Part shown: piece after piece, positions 41,077 through 50,578 of the stretch
Layout of the letters: every line of letters starts with the position of its first letter
Position numbering within the stretch: position 1 is the stretch's first letter
NCBI GenBank assembly: GCA_902801985.1
Contig: CADCKD010000014.1
Span: forward strand, 45,525-109,524
Direction: 5' to 3'
DNA length: 64,000 bases
Origin: an uncultured bacterium
GTDB taxonomy: Bacteria; Cyanobacteriota; Vampirovibrionia; Gastranaerophilales; Gastranaerophilaceae
Translations under genes and position numbers: made by a program
The notes under the pieces: generated by a model
Told to the model about the DNA's origin: nothing
Database searches by the model: none
Seen by the model: only the letters and a program-made list of their open reading frames with translations

Positions 41077-41280
41077 ATGCCTTTAAAAATTACTCAAAGA
41101 GAATATGAGGTTGCAAGTTACTTAGTTCAAGGGCTTACTAATTATGAAATTTCACATACATTGGGAATAAGTACTCATATGGTAAAAATATATATTGCGA
41201 ATTTACTGCAAAAATTTGATGCAAAAAATAGAACTCAGTTGGCTTATTTATTAGGTAAAAATAATGTTATTCGCTCGTAA
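41077..41280 (+). CDS. Stand-alone LuxR/GerE-type helix-turn-helix protein
   Basis: 67 residues comprising almost only the GerE DNA-binding fold: ITQREYEVASYLVQGLTNYEISHTL, GISTHMVKIYIANLLQKF (recognition helix with the usual TxxVKxxxxNLLxK pattern) and NRTQLAYLL. There is no receiver, PAS or autoinducer domain, so activity would be set by expression or by a partner. A TATAAT lies at 41053-41058 and TTGGGAG precedes the ATG. Similar GerE-only proteins exist (spore regulator GerE is 74 residues). The target is unknown; the amidase operon starts 51 bp downstream. Confidence 0.82.
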   Translation: MPLKITQREYEVASYLVQGLTNYEISHTLGISTHMVKIYIANLLQKFDAKNRTQLAYLLGKNNVIRS

Positions 41281-41285
41281 CATTT

Positions 41286-41314
41286 TTGATTTACACATGT
41301 TCATGAAGTATAAT
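41286..41314 (+). promoter_or_regulatory. Promoter of the amidase-murI operon
   Basis: TTGATT at 41286-41291 and TATAAT at 41309-41314 are spaced by 17 bp; AGGGAA follows 6 bp later and the ATG is at 41332. Confidence 0.6.
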
Positions 41315-41331
41315 TTACTTAGGGAATTATT

Positions 41332-43197
41332 ATGAGAAAATTGTTATTTAAATTTTTATATACATTTGCTTTTATTTTGATGTTTACTGTTTCTGTTTTT
41401 GCTCAAGGCACTATTTATGTGTCTTCTGTCAATTATGACAATTCTTCTTCATTTTTAGTCCTAAATTCTGTTGATACAAGTGATGTATCATTTGATTCAA
41501 AGCCGATAAAAACGGTCTTGACTGAAGAAAATAAAGTTTTACTTGATATCCCAAATACATATTTAAATTTTCAAGAAAAAAGTATGCTTATTAAGTCAAA
41601 AGATATTAGTGCTATAAATTTATTCCAGCTTTCTAAAAGCCCTGAAATTGCCAGAGTTGAAGTAACTTATAACCCTCCATTTAATCCGAATAATATTACT
41701 TTGAAGAAATCGGGCAACACTCTTTTTATTTCATTTTCAAGACCTGTGCTGTCTAATTACTATTTCCAAAATGTTTATACGGAAGCAAAATTAACTCCGT
41801 ATGTAGAAAATATAGAAGTCCAAAATAAAGTTACATCCTCGGAAGATACCACTTTAGGACAAATTAATTCTGCATTTAATGTTTTAGATAATGATGAAAG
41901 AAATTTTATATATACCAAAAATAATATTATTATGACTTCAAAATATTATATTGATAATATTGTACTTAAATCGGGTGTTCCGGTTATTTCAGGGATTGGA
42001 ACTTACTCTGTTTCAAAACCTATATATTTATCAAATCCTTCAAGGGTTGTTTTTGACATCCCAAATGCAATTGTAAATTCTGCATTGCATAATAAAGAAT
42101 TTACGTTTGACAGTTCTGAAACTATTAAAATTGCGCAGTTTGATCATAATACTGCAAGAGTAGTTATAAATACTTCTAATCCTGAGAGTTATCAGCCTGT
42201 TATGTATGGTGATACTCAAAGGCTTGCTTTTTATAATACAGAAAAGCGAAATATAAAAAGTTTATTCAAAACTTCTGTTAACATGACAGGTGTTAAGTAT
42301 GAGAATACAATATCAAATGTTTCTTCAGTTAAATTTATGTTTAATGCGCCACTTGTTTTTTCTATAAATCGCACACGAGATAATTTCGAAATCTATTTAT
42401 ATAACCTTGGGAATTATTCAGATGACGCGGTGTATAGCGAATTAAAGATGACACCATTTAAGGATGTAAAAATATTAGATATTAGAAATTCCGGTACTGT
42501 ATTAAAGTTTCCTGCAGAGAGTGCTGATATTATGGATGTATATTTAGGTTCTGATGGAAAAACTTTGAGAATTAAACAAAAATTCGCAGATCCGAATAAA
42601 GTTTTAGAGGCCCCTATCATGACTAAAGAGGTTGTTGTACAACCTGTTATTCCGGATAGGGACAATTCTAAAAAGTATGTTGTTATTGATGCGGGGCATG
42701 GCGGTACTGATTATGGTGCAATAAGAAATAGCGTTAATGAAAAAGATATAACTCTTGATGTTGCAAAAAAAGTTGAAAAACTTTTGACTAAAAAAGGTTA
42801 TGTTGTTGCTATGACAAGGGATGAAGATGTTTATGTGTCATTAGAAGACAGAGTAGAAGCAAGTGAATTGTTTTATCCCGATGTATTTGTAAGTATTCAC
42901 GTAAATTCAAGCAACAGCGAATCCCCTAATGGTATTGAGACACATTATTATAAGGATAATAGTCTGCATCTTGCAAAATGCATACACGCATCATTGCTAA
43001 ATAATATTAGTGCTCATGATAGAGGCTTGTTTAAGTCTAAGTTTTATGTTATAAATCATACGACTGCTCCTGCAGTATTAGTCGAAATGGGATTTTTATC
43101 AAATCCAAATGAGAGGGCACAAATTGTGACTGAGTCAAGAAAGTCTAACACTGCAAAAGCTATAGTAGAGGGTATAGATGAGTATTTTAAAAAATAA
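41332..43197 (+). CDS. N-acetylmuramoyl-L-alanine amidase with AMIN-like domains
   Basis: 621 residues. A signal peptide (cleavage near residue 25, VFAQG) is followed by about 420 residues of beta-rich repeats of AMIN type (peptidoglycan targeting; visible starts near 95 VEVTYNPP and 205 IDNIVLKSGVPVISG). Then a catalytic Amidase_3 domain starts at KYVVIDAGHGGTDYGAIRNS, with zinc His and Glu in DAGHGG and NEKDITLDVAKKVE, His in VSIHVNSS and the catalytic Glu in LVEMGFLSN. It cleaves the stem peptide from muramic acid in the periplasm, typically for daughter-cell separation. Its end overlaps murI by 20 nt. Confidence 0.9.
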   Translation: MRKLLFKFLYTFAFILMFTVSVFAQGTIYVSSVNYDNSSSFLVLNSVDTSDVSFDSKPIKTVLTEENKVLLDIPNTYLNFQEKSMLIKSKDISAINLFQLSKSPEIARVEVTYNPPFNPNNITLKKSGNTLFISFSRPVLSNYYFQNVYTEAKLTPYVENIEVQNKVTSSEDTTLGQINSAFNVLDNDERNFIYTKNNIIMTSKYYIDNIVLKSGVPVISGIGTYSVSKPIYLSNPSRVVFDIPNAIVNSALHNKEFTFDSSETIKIAQFDHNTARVVINTSNPESYQPVMYGDTQRLAFYNTEKRNIKSLFKTSVNMTGVKYENTISNVSSVKFMFNAPLVFSINRTRDNFEIYLYNLGNYSDDAVYSELKMTPFKDVKILDIRNSGTVLKFPAESADIMDVYLGSDGKTLRIKQKFADPNKVLEAPIMTKEVVVQPVIPDRDNSKKYVVIDAGHGGTDYGAIRNSVNEKDITLDVAKKVEKLLTKKGYVVAMTRDEDVYVSLEDRVEASELFYPDVFVSIHVNSSNSESPNGIETHYYKDNSLHLAKCIHASLLNNISAHDRGLFKSKFYVINHTTAPAVLVEMGFLSNPNERAQIVTESRKSNTAKAIVEGIDEYFKK

Positions 43198-43978
43198 TTC
43201 TCCGATTGGTTTTTTCGATTCAGGTGTCGGGGGTCTAACGGTATTAAAAAGGTTAAAAGAACTTTTACCTAATGAGAATATTATATTTTATGGCGATAGT
43301 GCTCATGTACCTTATGGTGAAAAAACTGAAGAGGAGTTGCTATCTTATGCCAAGAACATTCTTGCATTTTTTGCCGGAAAAGACTGCAAGGCAGTTGTTA
43401 TGGCATGCAACACAACATCTTCATTAATTTATAATGATATAAAGGGTTTATATGATTTCAAATTATATCCTGTTGTTCAATCTGTTGCGCAAGTTATAGC
43501 CCAATTGCCTATAAAAAGGTTAGGTGTTTTTGCGACAAAAGCCACAATTGAATCAAATGCTTATCCGAATGAAATACATAAATATAGAGAAGATATGCAA
43601 ATTTTTGGTCAGTATTGCCCAAATTGGGTAAAAATCGTTGAAGCAAATACTGTTGAGAACCCTGAAAGTGTATTAGATATAAAAGATAATTTAAATAAAA
43701 TGCTTGAAAATAATCCGGAAAAAATTATTCTCGGGTGCACTCATTACCCTTATTTATTGGGAATTTTGTCAAAGTACGCCCCTGAGGACATGTTTATTGA
43801 TCCGTCTATAAGTTTTGCAAAATTTATAAAAGATGACTTAACAGAGTGTAATTTATTAAATAAGGGCAACGATTTGCCTACGGAAGAATTTTATGTAAGT
43901 GCAAGCCCTTCCTTGTTTAAAGAGGCCGCTGCAAGGTTCTATAAACTTAAGGAAAATCCGATTTTAATAGAATTTTAA
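43178..43978 (+). CDS. murI: Glutamate racemase
   Basis: 266-residue cytosolic enzyme producing D-glutamate for peptidoglycan. The two catalytic cysteines are Cys77 (MACNTTSS) and Cys187 (GCTHYPYL); the N-terminal IGFFDSGVGGLTVL and YGDSAHVPYGEK are family signatures. It overlaps the amidase gene upstream, so the two are translationally linked, and converges on the DUF3326 gene with a 4-nt overlap of ends. Confidence 0.95.
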   Translation: MSILKNNSPIGFFDSGVGGLTVLKRLKELLPNENIIFYGDSAHVPYGEKTEEELLSYAKNILAFFAGKDCKAVVMACNTTSSLIYNDIKGLYDFKLYPVVQSVAQVIAQLPIKRLGVFATKATIESNAYPNEIHKYREDMQIFGQYCPNWVKIVEANTVENPESVLDIKDNLNKMLENNPEKIILGCTHYPYLLGILSKYAPEDMFIDPSISFAKFIKDDLTECNLLNKGNDLPTEEFYVSASPSLFKEAAARFYKLKENPILIEF

Positions 43979-44949
43979 ATGAGCTCAAGAATTTCTTCAT
44001 AAGTTTCAGCAATTTGTATATTTGAGTCCATAAATAATTTTTCTTTTGTTATATCAAGTTCTGTTTTATTTTCTAAAACGGCAAAGATTTTAATTTTTCT
44101 TTTTAAAGCCTCATATACCGGAATTGAGCCAAGTGAATTATATGGCATAATAAGATAATCCAAGTTAGAAATATTTATTCCTTCATTTTTGTTTGTTGTA
44201 ATAAGCGGTGCTTGAGAAAGTCCAAGAAGTATACAAGGTAAAAATGTAGGTGTTATGTATTCAGAAGCCGCTTTTGGATTGATTAAATCCGGATATATCT
44301 GATAATCAATAAAAGCAGGAGAATGTGCACATGGTATTTTGAATTTTTTTGAAATATCGTGTGATATTATTGCTTCAACTCCTCCAACGGGGTCAACTCC
44401 TTGACCGCTTGCGTATTCTTCGTTTTGGTTATCATCTTTGAATAAACATACAATAGCAATTGCATTGCAGCCTTTATTAATAAGATTTTTGCATGCTTTT
44501 TCTACTGTTGAAATATTGTTTACTGTCCCTGTTGAAATGCCTTCATTTGTTACAAAAAATTCTACTCCTGCGTTTTCTTCAGTAATTTCGTATGAGTGTA
44601 TATTTACTCCGTAAACTGTTTGGACGGCATTTTGGGTATTTATATGTACATTAAGTACATCCTGCGGTATAGCTTTATCATAGATTATTCCAACTTTGTT
44701 GTTGTATGAAGGGCAAAGATTTATTTCATCCTTAAAAAAGCTGTCTAAGGTGTAGCCCTCAGTATATAGCATATTGTCTGTAATTCCTGAAAAACAACCG
44801 GCATTTACGACATTGGGATTTACTATTAATTTAGATTTTTTGGCAAATTTTCTTGCATATACTGAAGCATCGCCGGCATACCCCCCTATCGATGCTCCAA
44901 CGCCTGTCGGTACTATAAAAGCTCCAAGTTTTTCATTGTTATATGCCAT
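43975..44949 (-). CDS. DUF3326-family protein
   Basis: 324 residues. FIVPTGVGASIGGYAGDA at about 12-29, LIVNPNVVNAGCFSG and SGQGVDPVGGVEAIISH match the DUF3326 family as I remember it, known mainly from cyanobacteria and plant plastids and of unknown biochemical role. No signal peptide or membrane helix; the Gly-rich start suggests a Rossmann-like nucleotide or cofactor site. Its start overlaps the end of the upstream amidase gene by 11 nt, making a two-gene operon. Confidence 0.75.
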   Translation of the reverse strand: MAYNNEKLGAFIVPTGVGASIGGYAGDASVYARKFAKKSKLIVNPNVVNAGCFSGITDNMLYTEGYTLDSFFKDEINLCPSYNNKVGIIYDKAIPQDVLNVHINTQNAVQTVYGVNIHSYEITEENAGVEFFVTNEGISTGTVNNISTVEKACKNLINKGCNAIAIVCLFKDDNQNEEYASGQGVDPVGGVEAIISHDISKKFKIPCAHSPAFIDYQIYPDLINPKAASEYITPTFLPCILLGLSQAPLITTNKNEGINISNLDYLIMPYNSLGSIPVYEALKRKIKIFAVLENKTELDITKEKLFMDSNIQIAETYEEILELI

Positions 44950-46309
44950 TTAAAAACCTTTCTATACCTTTGATTATACCATCAGTAATTTTATCTTGAT
45001 AGCTTTGTGTTATCAGTTTAGAATTCTCTTCCGGGTCAATCATATAACCTGCTTCAATTAAAATACTTATAGCTTCTGTATTTCTTACGACGGCAAAACT
45101 CTCAGCTTTTATTTTGCCGTTTGTATTTCCTGTTTTTTCATTTATAGAATTTAATATAATCTGAGATAGCTCTTTTGCTTGTGGGTAAAAGTAGTAGATT
45201 TCAGTACCTGTTATATTTTTGTCTAATAGCGTATCAGGGAGAGCATTTGCGTGTATGCTTATAAATATTTGAGAATTATTATCGTTTGCGATTTTTACCC
45301 TGTCTTGCAATGATACAAATTTATCACTATTTCTTGTCATTATGACGTTTGCACCTAATGCTTTAAGTTTAGATTCAAGCATTTGAGCAACTTTTAGGTT
45401 AAAGTCTTTTTCTTTATCCCCAAGACATCCTGCTGTGCCGCGTTCACTTCCTCCGTGTCCGGGGTCAAGTGTAATTGTTAAATCTTTAATATTATTTGTG
45501 AAATTTTTTATTTTTATGACTAATTCGTCATCGGCATTGTATTTTGCGCTGTAACCAAGTTTTTTATTTGCTGGAATATGAAGTTCATAACGCCCAAAAG
45601 GATATAATTCTTCATTTAGACCGTATATGACAAGATCATATCCGGTATTATTCTCAGATAGTACGTATGGCAGCTTACTTGAGAGTTTAAATGTAAAAGT
45701 TTCTTCTTTTGAGTCGATTTTATGATCTGATGAAATTAGCAGAGATTCTTCATTTATTTTGTCCAAGCATACCTCTGTATTTACTTTAGAAATCCATGCG
45801 TAGTCATCTCTTGAAAGCTGAACCTTATAAAAGTCTTTGTATTCCCCAATTGCCTTTAATTGAATCCCTTGAGACAGGTGCTGCAATCTGTTTAACCCGG
45901 CATCAACAGGCGTAGAGCGAAGCGGGACATTATCATTTTTGGTTATTATAGCAATAGGAGTTTCATATATTGTTTGAGGCGGATCATAGTTGGTATTGTT
46001 TGTATAATTTCTTGTTATTTTGTATGTTTTAACTTCCTCTCCATTAGAAATTGTAAATATGTTTTCTCCATATTTCAAGCATACAGGATGTTTGAAACCT
46101 CCGCTGGGGTGGATGTTTACTTTTTCTCCGTTTATTGTTAAATTATTATGTTTCTTTTCATTTCCAATGAACGCAGTAATCGGAGAATTGATTTTTACAT
46201 TTTGCGAAGAGGGGTATACAATTTCTGCTGCTTGTACGTTTAATATTGACAGCATAGGTATAAATAATATAGTCAATAAATCTCTTCTCATAACTTTATA
46301 ATACAACAT
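44939..46309 (-). CDS. Second N-acetylmuramoyl-L-alanine amidase, SH3-bearing
   Basis: 456 residues. A signal peptide (about 9-27, ending NVQAA) is followed by beta-rich domains. An SH3-like segment (about 115-185; NVPLRSTPVDAGLNRLQHLSQG, YAWISKV) precedes a C-terminal Amidase_3 domain starting LTITLDPGHGGSERG, with IFISIHANALPD and ILIEAGYMIDPEEN carrying zinc and catalytic residues. It acts on peptidoglycan in the periplasm. Start may be ATG 46309 or the in-frame ATG 46291; neither has a strong ribosome binding site. It differs from the amidase at 41332 in its targeting domains. Confidence 0.88.
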   Translation of the reverse strand: MLYYKVMRRDLLTILFIPMLSILNVQAAEIVYPSSQNVKINSPITAFIGNEKKHNNLTINGEKVNIHPSGGFKHPVCLKYGENIFTISNGEEVKTYKITRNYTNNTNYDPPQTIYETPIAIITKNDNVPLRSTPVDAGLNRLQHLSQGIQLKAIGEYKDFYKVQLSRDDYAWISKVNTEVCLDKINEESLLISSDHKIDSKEETFTFKLSSKLPYVLSENNTGYDLVIYGLNEELYPFGRYELHIPANKKLGYSAKYNADDELVIKIKNFTNNIKDLTITLDPGHGGSERGTAGCLGDKEKDFNLKVAQMLESKLKALGANVIMTRNSDKFVSLQDRVKIANDNNSQIFISIHANALPDTLLDKNITGTEIYYFYPQAKELSQIILNSINEKTGNTNGKIKAESFAVVRNTEAISILIEAGYMIDPEENSKLITQSYQDKITDGIIKGIERFLNGI

Positions 46310-46388
46310 TTATTCTTTTTCGTAAATTTATTTAATATATGTGATATTTACCTGTCGTTATGATAAAATTTAATTGTAGGGGATATGT

Positions 46389-48152
46389 ATGAAAAGAGAG
46401 TACATAAAGGACAATAATATAAAACGCACTCGCCATTGTAATAATGTTTCAGGATGGATGGAAATATTATATGCTGTGCTTGTTGTTATTTTGCTTATTC
46501 ACTTATTTGTACTTCAAGTCTTTGATTTCCACAGATATCGCGAAAGAGGGAAAATGCAGCGTGCAAGTCACGATTTTGCATTAAGGGGTGATATTTATGA
46601 TAGAAATGGCATAAAACTCGCAACTGATAGGATTTATTATAATATTTATGCTCGTCCTGTTGATTACTCTAAACGTGAAAATCCGCAAAAGATTGCAGAA
46701 TTATTTTCTCCTGTGCTAAATATACCAGAACAAACTCTATATAAGACTTTGTCAAACAAAAATATTAAAGTTATTGCTGTAAAGAAGAATGTAGACCGTG
46801 ATACTGCGGAAAAAATAATGAAAATTATTGCCCATAATAACTTTAGGTCAATTTCATTAGACAAAAAAGACGAAAGAGATTATCCGCAAGGTGTTTTTGC
46901 GTCTCATGTTCTTGGTTTCTTCAACGCTGATGCAGAGGTATCAAATGGGGTTGAACTTTCCGCTAAAGACAAGTTGGAGCATGTTGTTAAAACGACCGCT
47001 TACCAACAAACTCGTGACGGAAAAATTATTTATAATTTCTCAACTGATCCTGTTGCTCCTACTACAAATCCAAAAGGACAAGATGTATATTTAACTATTG
47101 ATGCTGCAATTCAGCATGTATGCGAAAAAGAACTTACAAAAATGATTGCTGAAAAGGATGCACTCAGAGGTTCTGTTATTGTTATGAACCCTAAAAACGG
47201 GGAAATTCTTGCTTATGCGGTTTATCCTACTTATGATCCGAATAATTTCCAAAAAGCATCAAATACTCAAATTAAAAATTGGACGCTGACTGATGTTTAT
47301 CCTCCGGGCTCTACATTCAAAATTATTACTGTAACAAGTGCTATGGAACTTGGTAAAATCAATGAGCATTCAACAATCCAAGACCAAGGGCGTATAAAAT
47401 TCGGCAATTATACAATTGAAAACTATGACTATAAACAAAAAGGTGCTCCAGGCAATATAAATTTGGTGTACTTATTTGAACATTCAAGTAATATAGGGTC
47501 TGTTAATGTCGGTTATTTGATGACTCATAATGAGTTTTATGGAATGCTAAAGAAATTTGGCTTTGGGGAAAAATCGGGTATTGATTTGCCCGGAGAGTCT
47601 TCAGGTTTACTCGCATCTCCAAACTATTGGGATAAAGGTTTGCATATGACAATGTCATACGGGTATGGGACGTCTGTTTCTATAATGCAGATGGTTTCTG
47701 CGGTTTCTGCTCTTGCCAATAACGGAGTTCGCGTTACACCGCACGTAATAAAATATTCCCCTGAAGAAGAAGCAGAAAAAATTAAACGTGTGCAGACTAT
47801 ATCTCCTGAAACAGCCAAAATAATTACTAAATTACTTGTTCAAAGTGTTAATAACGGGAAATCTACAATAAAATCGGATAAATATAATATTGCAGCTAAA
47901 ACAGGAACATCCAGAAAACCTTTAGAACATGGCAGCGGATATTCAGGAGCTATGTATACTTCAACTATCGGTTTTTTACCTGCTGATGATCCGAAAGTTT
48001 TGATATATGTTGTTGTAGATAGTGCAAAAAAAGGTGCAGTTTGGGGGAATACCGTTGCGGGGCCTGTATTCCATGAGGTATCAGAGCAGGTCGCTCGTAT
48101 TCTTGATATCAAACCGGATAAAATTCAAGCAAAGTCGAATAATAAGATATAG
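46389..48152 (+). CDS. ftsI: Class B penicillin-binding protein (FtsI/PBP2-like transpeptidase)
   Basis: 587 residues. A short cytosolic tail and one membrane helix (about 25-45) anchor it. A dimerisation domain (RGDIYDRNGIKLATD) precedes the transpeptidase: SxxK at Ser308-Thr-Phe-Lys311, SSN in the middle (EHSSNIGS), and KTG at Lys504-Thr-Gly506. It cross-links peptidoglycan in the periplasm. Its position 12 bp before murE is the normal dcw-cluster order and argues for septal FtsI over elongation PBP2. The surrounding mraZ, mraW, ftsL, murF and mraY are missing here. Confidence 0.9.
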   Translation: MKREYIKDNNIKRTRHCNNVSGWMEILYAVLVVILLIHLFVLQVFDFHRYRERGKMQRASHDFALRGDIYDRNGIKLATDRIYYNIYARPVDYSKRENPQKIAELFSPVLNIPEQTLYKTLSNKNIKVIAVKKNVDRDTAEKIMKIIAHNNFRSISLDKKDERDYPQGVFASHVLGFFNADAEVSNGVELSAKDKLEHVVKTTAYQQTRDGKIIYNFSTDPVAPTTNPKGQDVYLTIDAAIQHVCEKELTKMIAEKDALRGSVIVMNPKNGEILAYAVYPTYDPNNFQKASNTQIKNWTLTDVYPPGSTFKIITVTSAMELGKINEHSTIQDQGRIKFGNYTIENYDYKQKGAPGNINLVYLFEHSSNIGSVNVGYLMTHNEFYGMLKKFGFGEKSGIDLPGESSGLLASPNYWDKGLHMTMSYGYGTSVSIMQMVSAVSALANNGVRVTPHVIKYSPEEEAEKIKRVQTISPETAKIITKLLVQSVNNGKSTIKSDKYNIAAKTGTSRKPLEHGSGYSGAMYTSTIGFLPADDPKVLIYVVVDSAKKGAVWGNTVAGPVFHEVSEQVARILDIKPDKIQAKSNNKI

Positions 48153-48164
48153 AGGAGAATAATA

Positions 48165-49640
48165 ATGAAGCTAGATGAACTTATTGAGTATTTGAAATAT
48201 AAAGATTTAATCAATTTTAAGAATGTTGAAATCTCCGGTATTTCATACAATTCACAAACAACAAAAAATGGGGATATATTTATATGTTTGGTAGGTGAAC
48301 ATGCCGATGGCCATTTATACGCTCAAGATGCTATTTCTCACGGAGCAGTGGCTTTGCTTGTCGAACATAAAGTTGAAGGAGTAAATGTTCCTCAAATTCA
48401 AGTATCATCCACAAGATTGCAAATTGCTGATATCGCGGACAGATTTTATTCAAGTCCTTCAAAGGGAATAAATTTAATTGGTGTTACCGGTACTAACGGA
48501 AAGACAACTGTTACCCATTTAATTCAAAAAATTATTGAAGAAAATTCGCAAAAATGCGCTCTGATTGGTACTTTGGGATATAAATTATCTTCAACAAGCG
48601 AATACAGAAATGCGAAGCATACCACACCTCAAGCTCCTGAATTGCAAGCAACTTTGAGAATGATAAAAGATATTGAAAAAATCGATAACGTAGTTATGGA
48701 AGTAAGTTCTCACGCTTTGGAACAAAACCGTGTTGGCGGTTGCCGCTTCAATGGTGCTGTTTTTACAAATTTAACTCAGGATCACTTAGATTATCATATA
48801 ACTATGGATAATTATTTTAAAGCCAAGGCTCTACTTTTTCAAAGACTCCAAGAAGGGTGTTTTGCTGTAATTAATATTGATGATGAATACGGTGATAAAT
48901 TTTTAAGTGAAGTTCCGGATGGGGTTAATAAATTAACCTACGGTATCAAAAAAGACGCCGATGTAATGGCAAAAGATGTTAATTTCTCTTTAAATGGTGC
49001 AGAATTTACATTGGCATATGCCGATAAAATATACCCCGTAAATCTTCACATGAACGGAATGTTCAGTGTATACAATGTTTTAGCGGCTATAACTTCTGCA
49101 ATTGCAATGGGTATTGATATAAACATCGCACTAAAAGCATTGCAAAATGTCCACGGAGTTGCTGGTCGATTTGAGGTTGTTAATAAAAAGCCTCTTGTTA
49201 TTGTTGATTATGCTCATACTCCTGACGGTCTTGAAAATGTTTTAAAAGCCGCACGGGAAATTACTCCTGAAAATGGAAAACTTATATGCTTATTTGGTTG
49301 CGGTGGAGATCGAGATGCTACGAAACGTCCAAAAATGGGTGCAATTGCACAAAAATTGGCAGATAAAATAATTATTACAAGTGATAATCCGAGAAGTGAA
49401 AACCCTCAACAGATTATTACTGATATAATTGCCGGTCTAAAATCGGTTGATCCTGAAATAGTGACTGTTGAACCTGATAGGGGCCAAGCAATTTCTATGT
49501 TGAAGAATATTGCAGAAAACAATGATGTGGTTGTAATTGCAGGTAAAGGACATGAAGATTATCAAATTTTAGCTGACAGAACAATTCATTTTGATGATAG
49601 AGAGGAAGCAAGAAAAGTTTTTGCAGGTAGTGTTATCTAA
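48165..49640 (+). CDS. murE: UDP-N-acetylmuramoyl-tripeptide synthetase (meso-DAP-adding)
   Basis: 491 residues, cytosolic. ATP-binding GVTGTNGKTTVTH (about 104-116), HTTPQAPELQ (UDP-MurNAc site) and the DNPRSENP motif (about 412) that marks the meso-diaminopimelate-specific enzymes. It ligates the third amino acid to UDP-MurNAc-L-Ala-D-Glu. Located in an ftsI-murE pair with a GAGGAGAA ribosome binding site. The DAP specificity is consistent with a Gram-negative-type wall. Confidence 0.95.
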   Translation: MKLDELIEYLKYKDLINFKNVEISGISYNSQTTKNGDIFICLVGEHADGHLYAQDAISHGAVALLVEHKVEGVNVPQIQVSSTRLQIADIADRFYSSPSKGINLIGVTGTNGKTTVTHLIQKIIEENSQKCALIGTLGYKLSSTSEYRNAKHTTPQAPELQATLRMIKDIEKIDNVVMEVSSHALEQNRVGGCRFNGAVFTNLTQDHLDYHITMDNYFKAKALLFQRLQEGCFAVINIDDEYGDKFLSEVPDGVNKLTYGIKKDADVMAKDVNFSLNGAEFTLAYADKIYPVNLHMNGMFSVYNVLAAITSAIAMGIDINIALKALQNVHGVAGRFEVVNKKPLVIVDYAHTPDGLENVLKAAREITPENGKLICLFGCGGDRDATKRPKMGAIAQKLADKIIITSDNPRSENPQQIITDIIAGLKSVDPEIVTVEPDRGQAISMLKNIAENNDVVVIAGKGHEDYQILADRTIHFDDREEARKVFAGSVI

Positions 49641-49657
49641 ACTAAATAGAGGTGTTT

Positions 49658-50578
49658 ATGATTACAAAATTAATGATTGAACAGCATTTTCATGGTGCTT
49701 ATGGTGTTGATTTCAACCGGGCTAATGTTAAAGATGTTTTAGATGTCGCCCATAAAATTAAAAAAGAAGGTGTTGGCGGAATTTTTCCGACTCTTGTAAC
49801 TGATACATTAGAAAATACTAAAAAACAGATAAAAGTAATTAAAGAAGCGGCGCAAAAGCAAACCTCAGATTGTGCAAAAATATTAGGAATTCATTTAGAG
49901 GGTATATTTATAAATCCTGAGAAGAAAGGAATACACAATCCTGCGCATTTGTTAGAACCAACAATTGAAAACTTTAAAAAAGTTGCTGATGAATTCGTAA
50001 AAATTGTTACTCTTGCACCTGAATTGTGTAAAATTTCAGCTTTAGGTGAAAATTTGATGTCATATCTCAGAAAATTAGGAGTTAAAGTGCAAGCAGGACA
50101 CTGTCTTGGCGCAGATTTAGAAGGATGCGATGGGGTAACTCATTTGTTTAATGCCATGGGTGGAATCACACATAGGAGCAGATCTACCGCTTTAAGTGCC
50201 TTGGTAAATGATGATATATATACTGAGGTTATTGCAGATGGTGTTCATTTGAGTGATGATGCATTGAAACTTGTTTTTAAATCTAAGCCGGCAGATAAAA
50301 TTTTGCTTGTTTCTGATGCTTTACCTTGCACCCATAGTGATATAAAGGAATTTACTTTTGCAGATGAAAAAGTTTTTTTTGACGGTACAAGGGCTGCTTC
50401 TGCTCAAGGAACTCTGGCAGGGAGTACAAAACTTTTACCTGATATCGTAAAAGTTTTGGCTCAGAAGAATCTTTTCAATCCAAAGTTTATTGATAATCCG
50501 TATAAATATCATAAAATAGATATTCCAGGCTCTATTGAGTGGGATGAAAGTTACAATGTTGTAAAGGTTAAAGATTAA
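49658..50578 (+). CDS. nagA: Short N-acetylglucosamine-6-phosphate deacetylase
   Basis: 306 residues, against about 380 for typical NagA. Visible motifs are the metal-site [10 protein letters not shown] at the very start (about 9-18), the metal-binding Glu in [15 protein letters not shown], the His in [10 protein letters not shown] and THLFNAMGG, and the catalytic Asp in LLVSDALP. The usual N-terminal beta-sandwich is missing and the C-terminal part after LAGST is compressed. It removes acetate from GlcNAc-6-P to give GlcN-6-P, the reverse feed of glmS. ATG 49658 has GAGG 5 nt upstream. It overlaps ilvD as TAATG. Confidence 0.83.
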   Translation: MITKLMIEQHFHGAYGVDFNRANVKDVLDVAHKIKKEGVGGIFPTLVTDTLENTKKQIKVIKEAAQKQTSDCAKILGIHLEGIFINPEKKGIHNPAHLLEPTIENFKKVADEFVKIVTLAPELCKISALGENLMSYLRKLGVKVQAGHCLGADLEGCDGVTHLFNAMGGITHRSRSTALSALVNDDIYTEVIADGVHLSDDALKLVFKSKPADKILLVSDALPCTHSDIKEFTFADEKVFFDGTRAASAQGTLAGSTKLLPDIVKVLAQKNLFNPKFIDNPYKYHKIDIPGSIEWDESYNVVKVKD

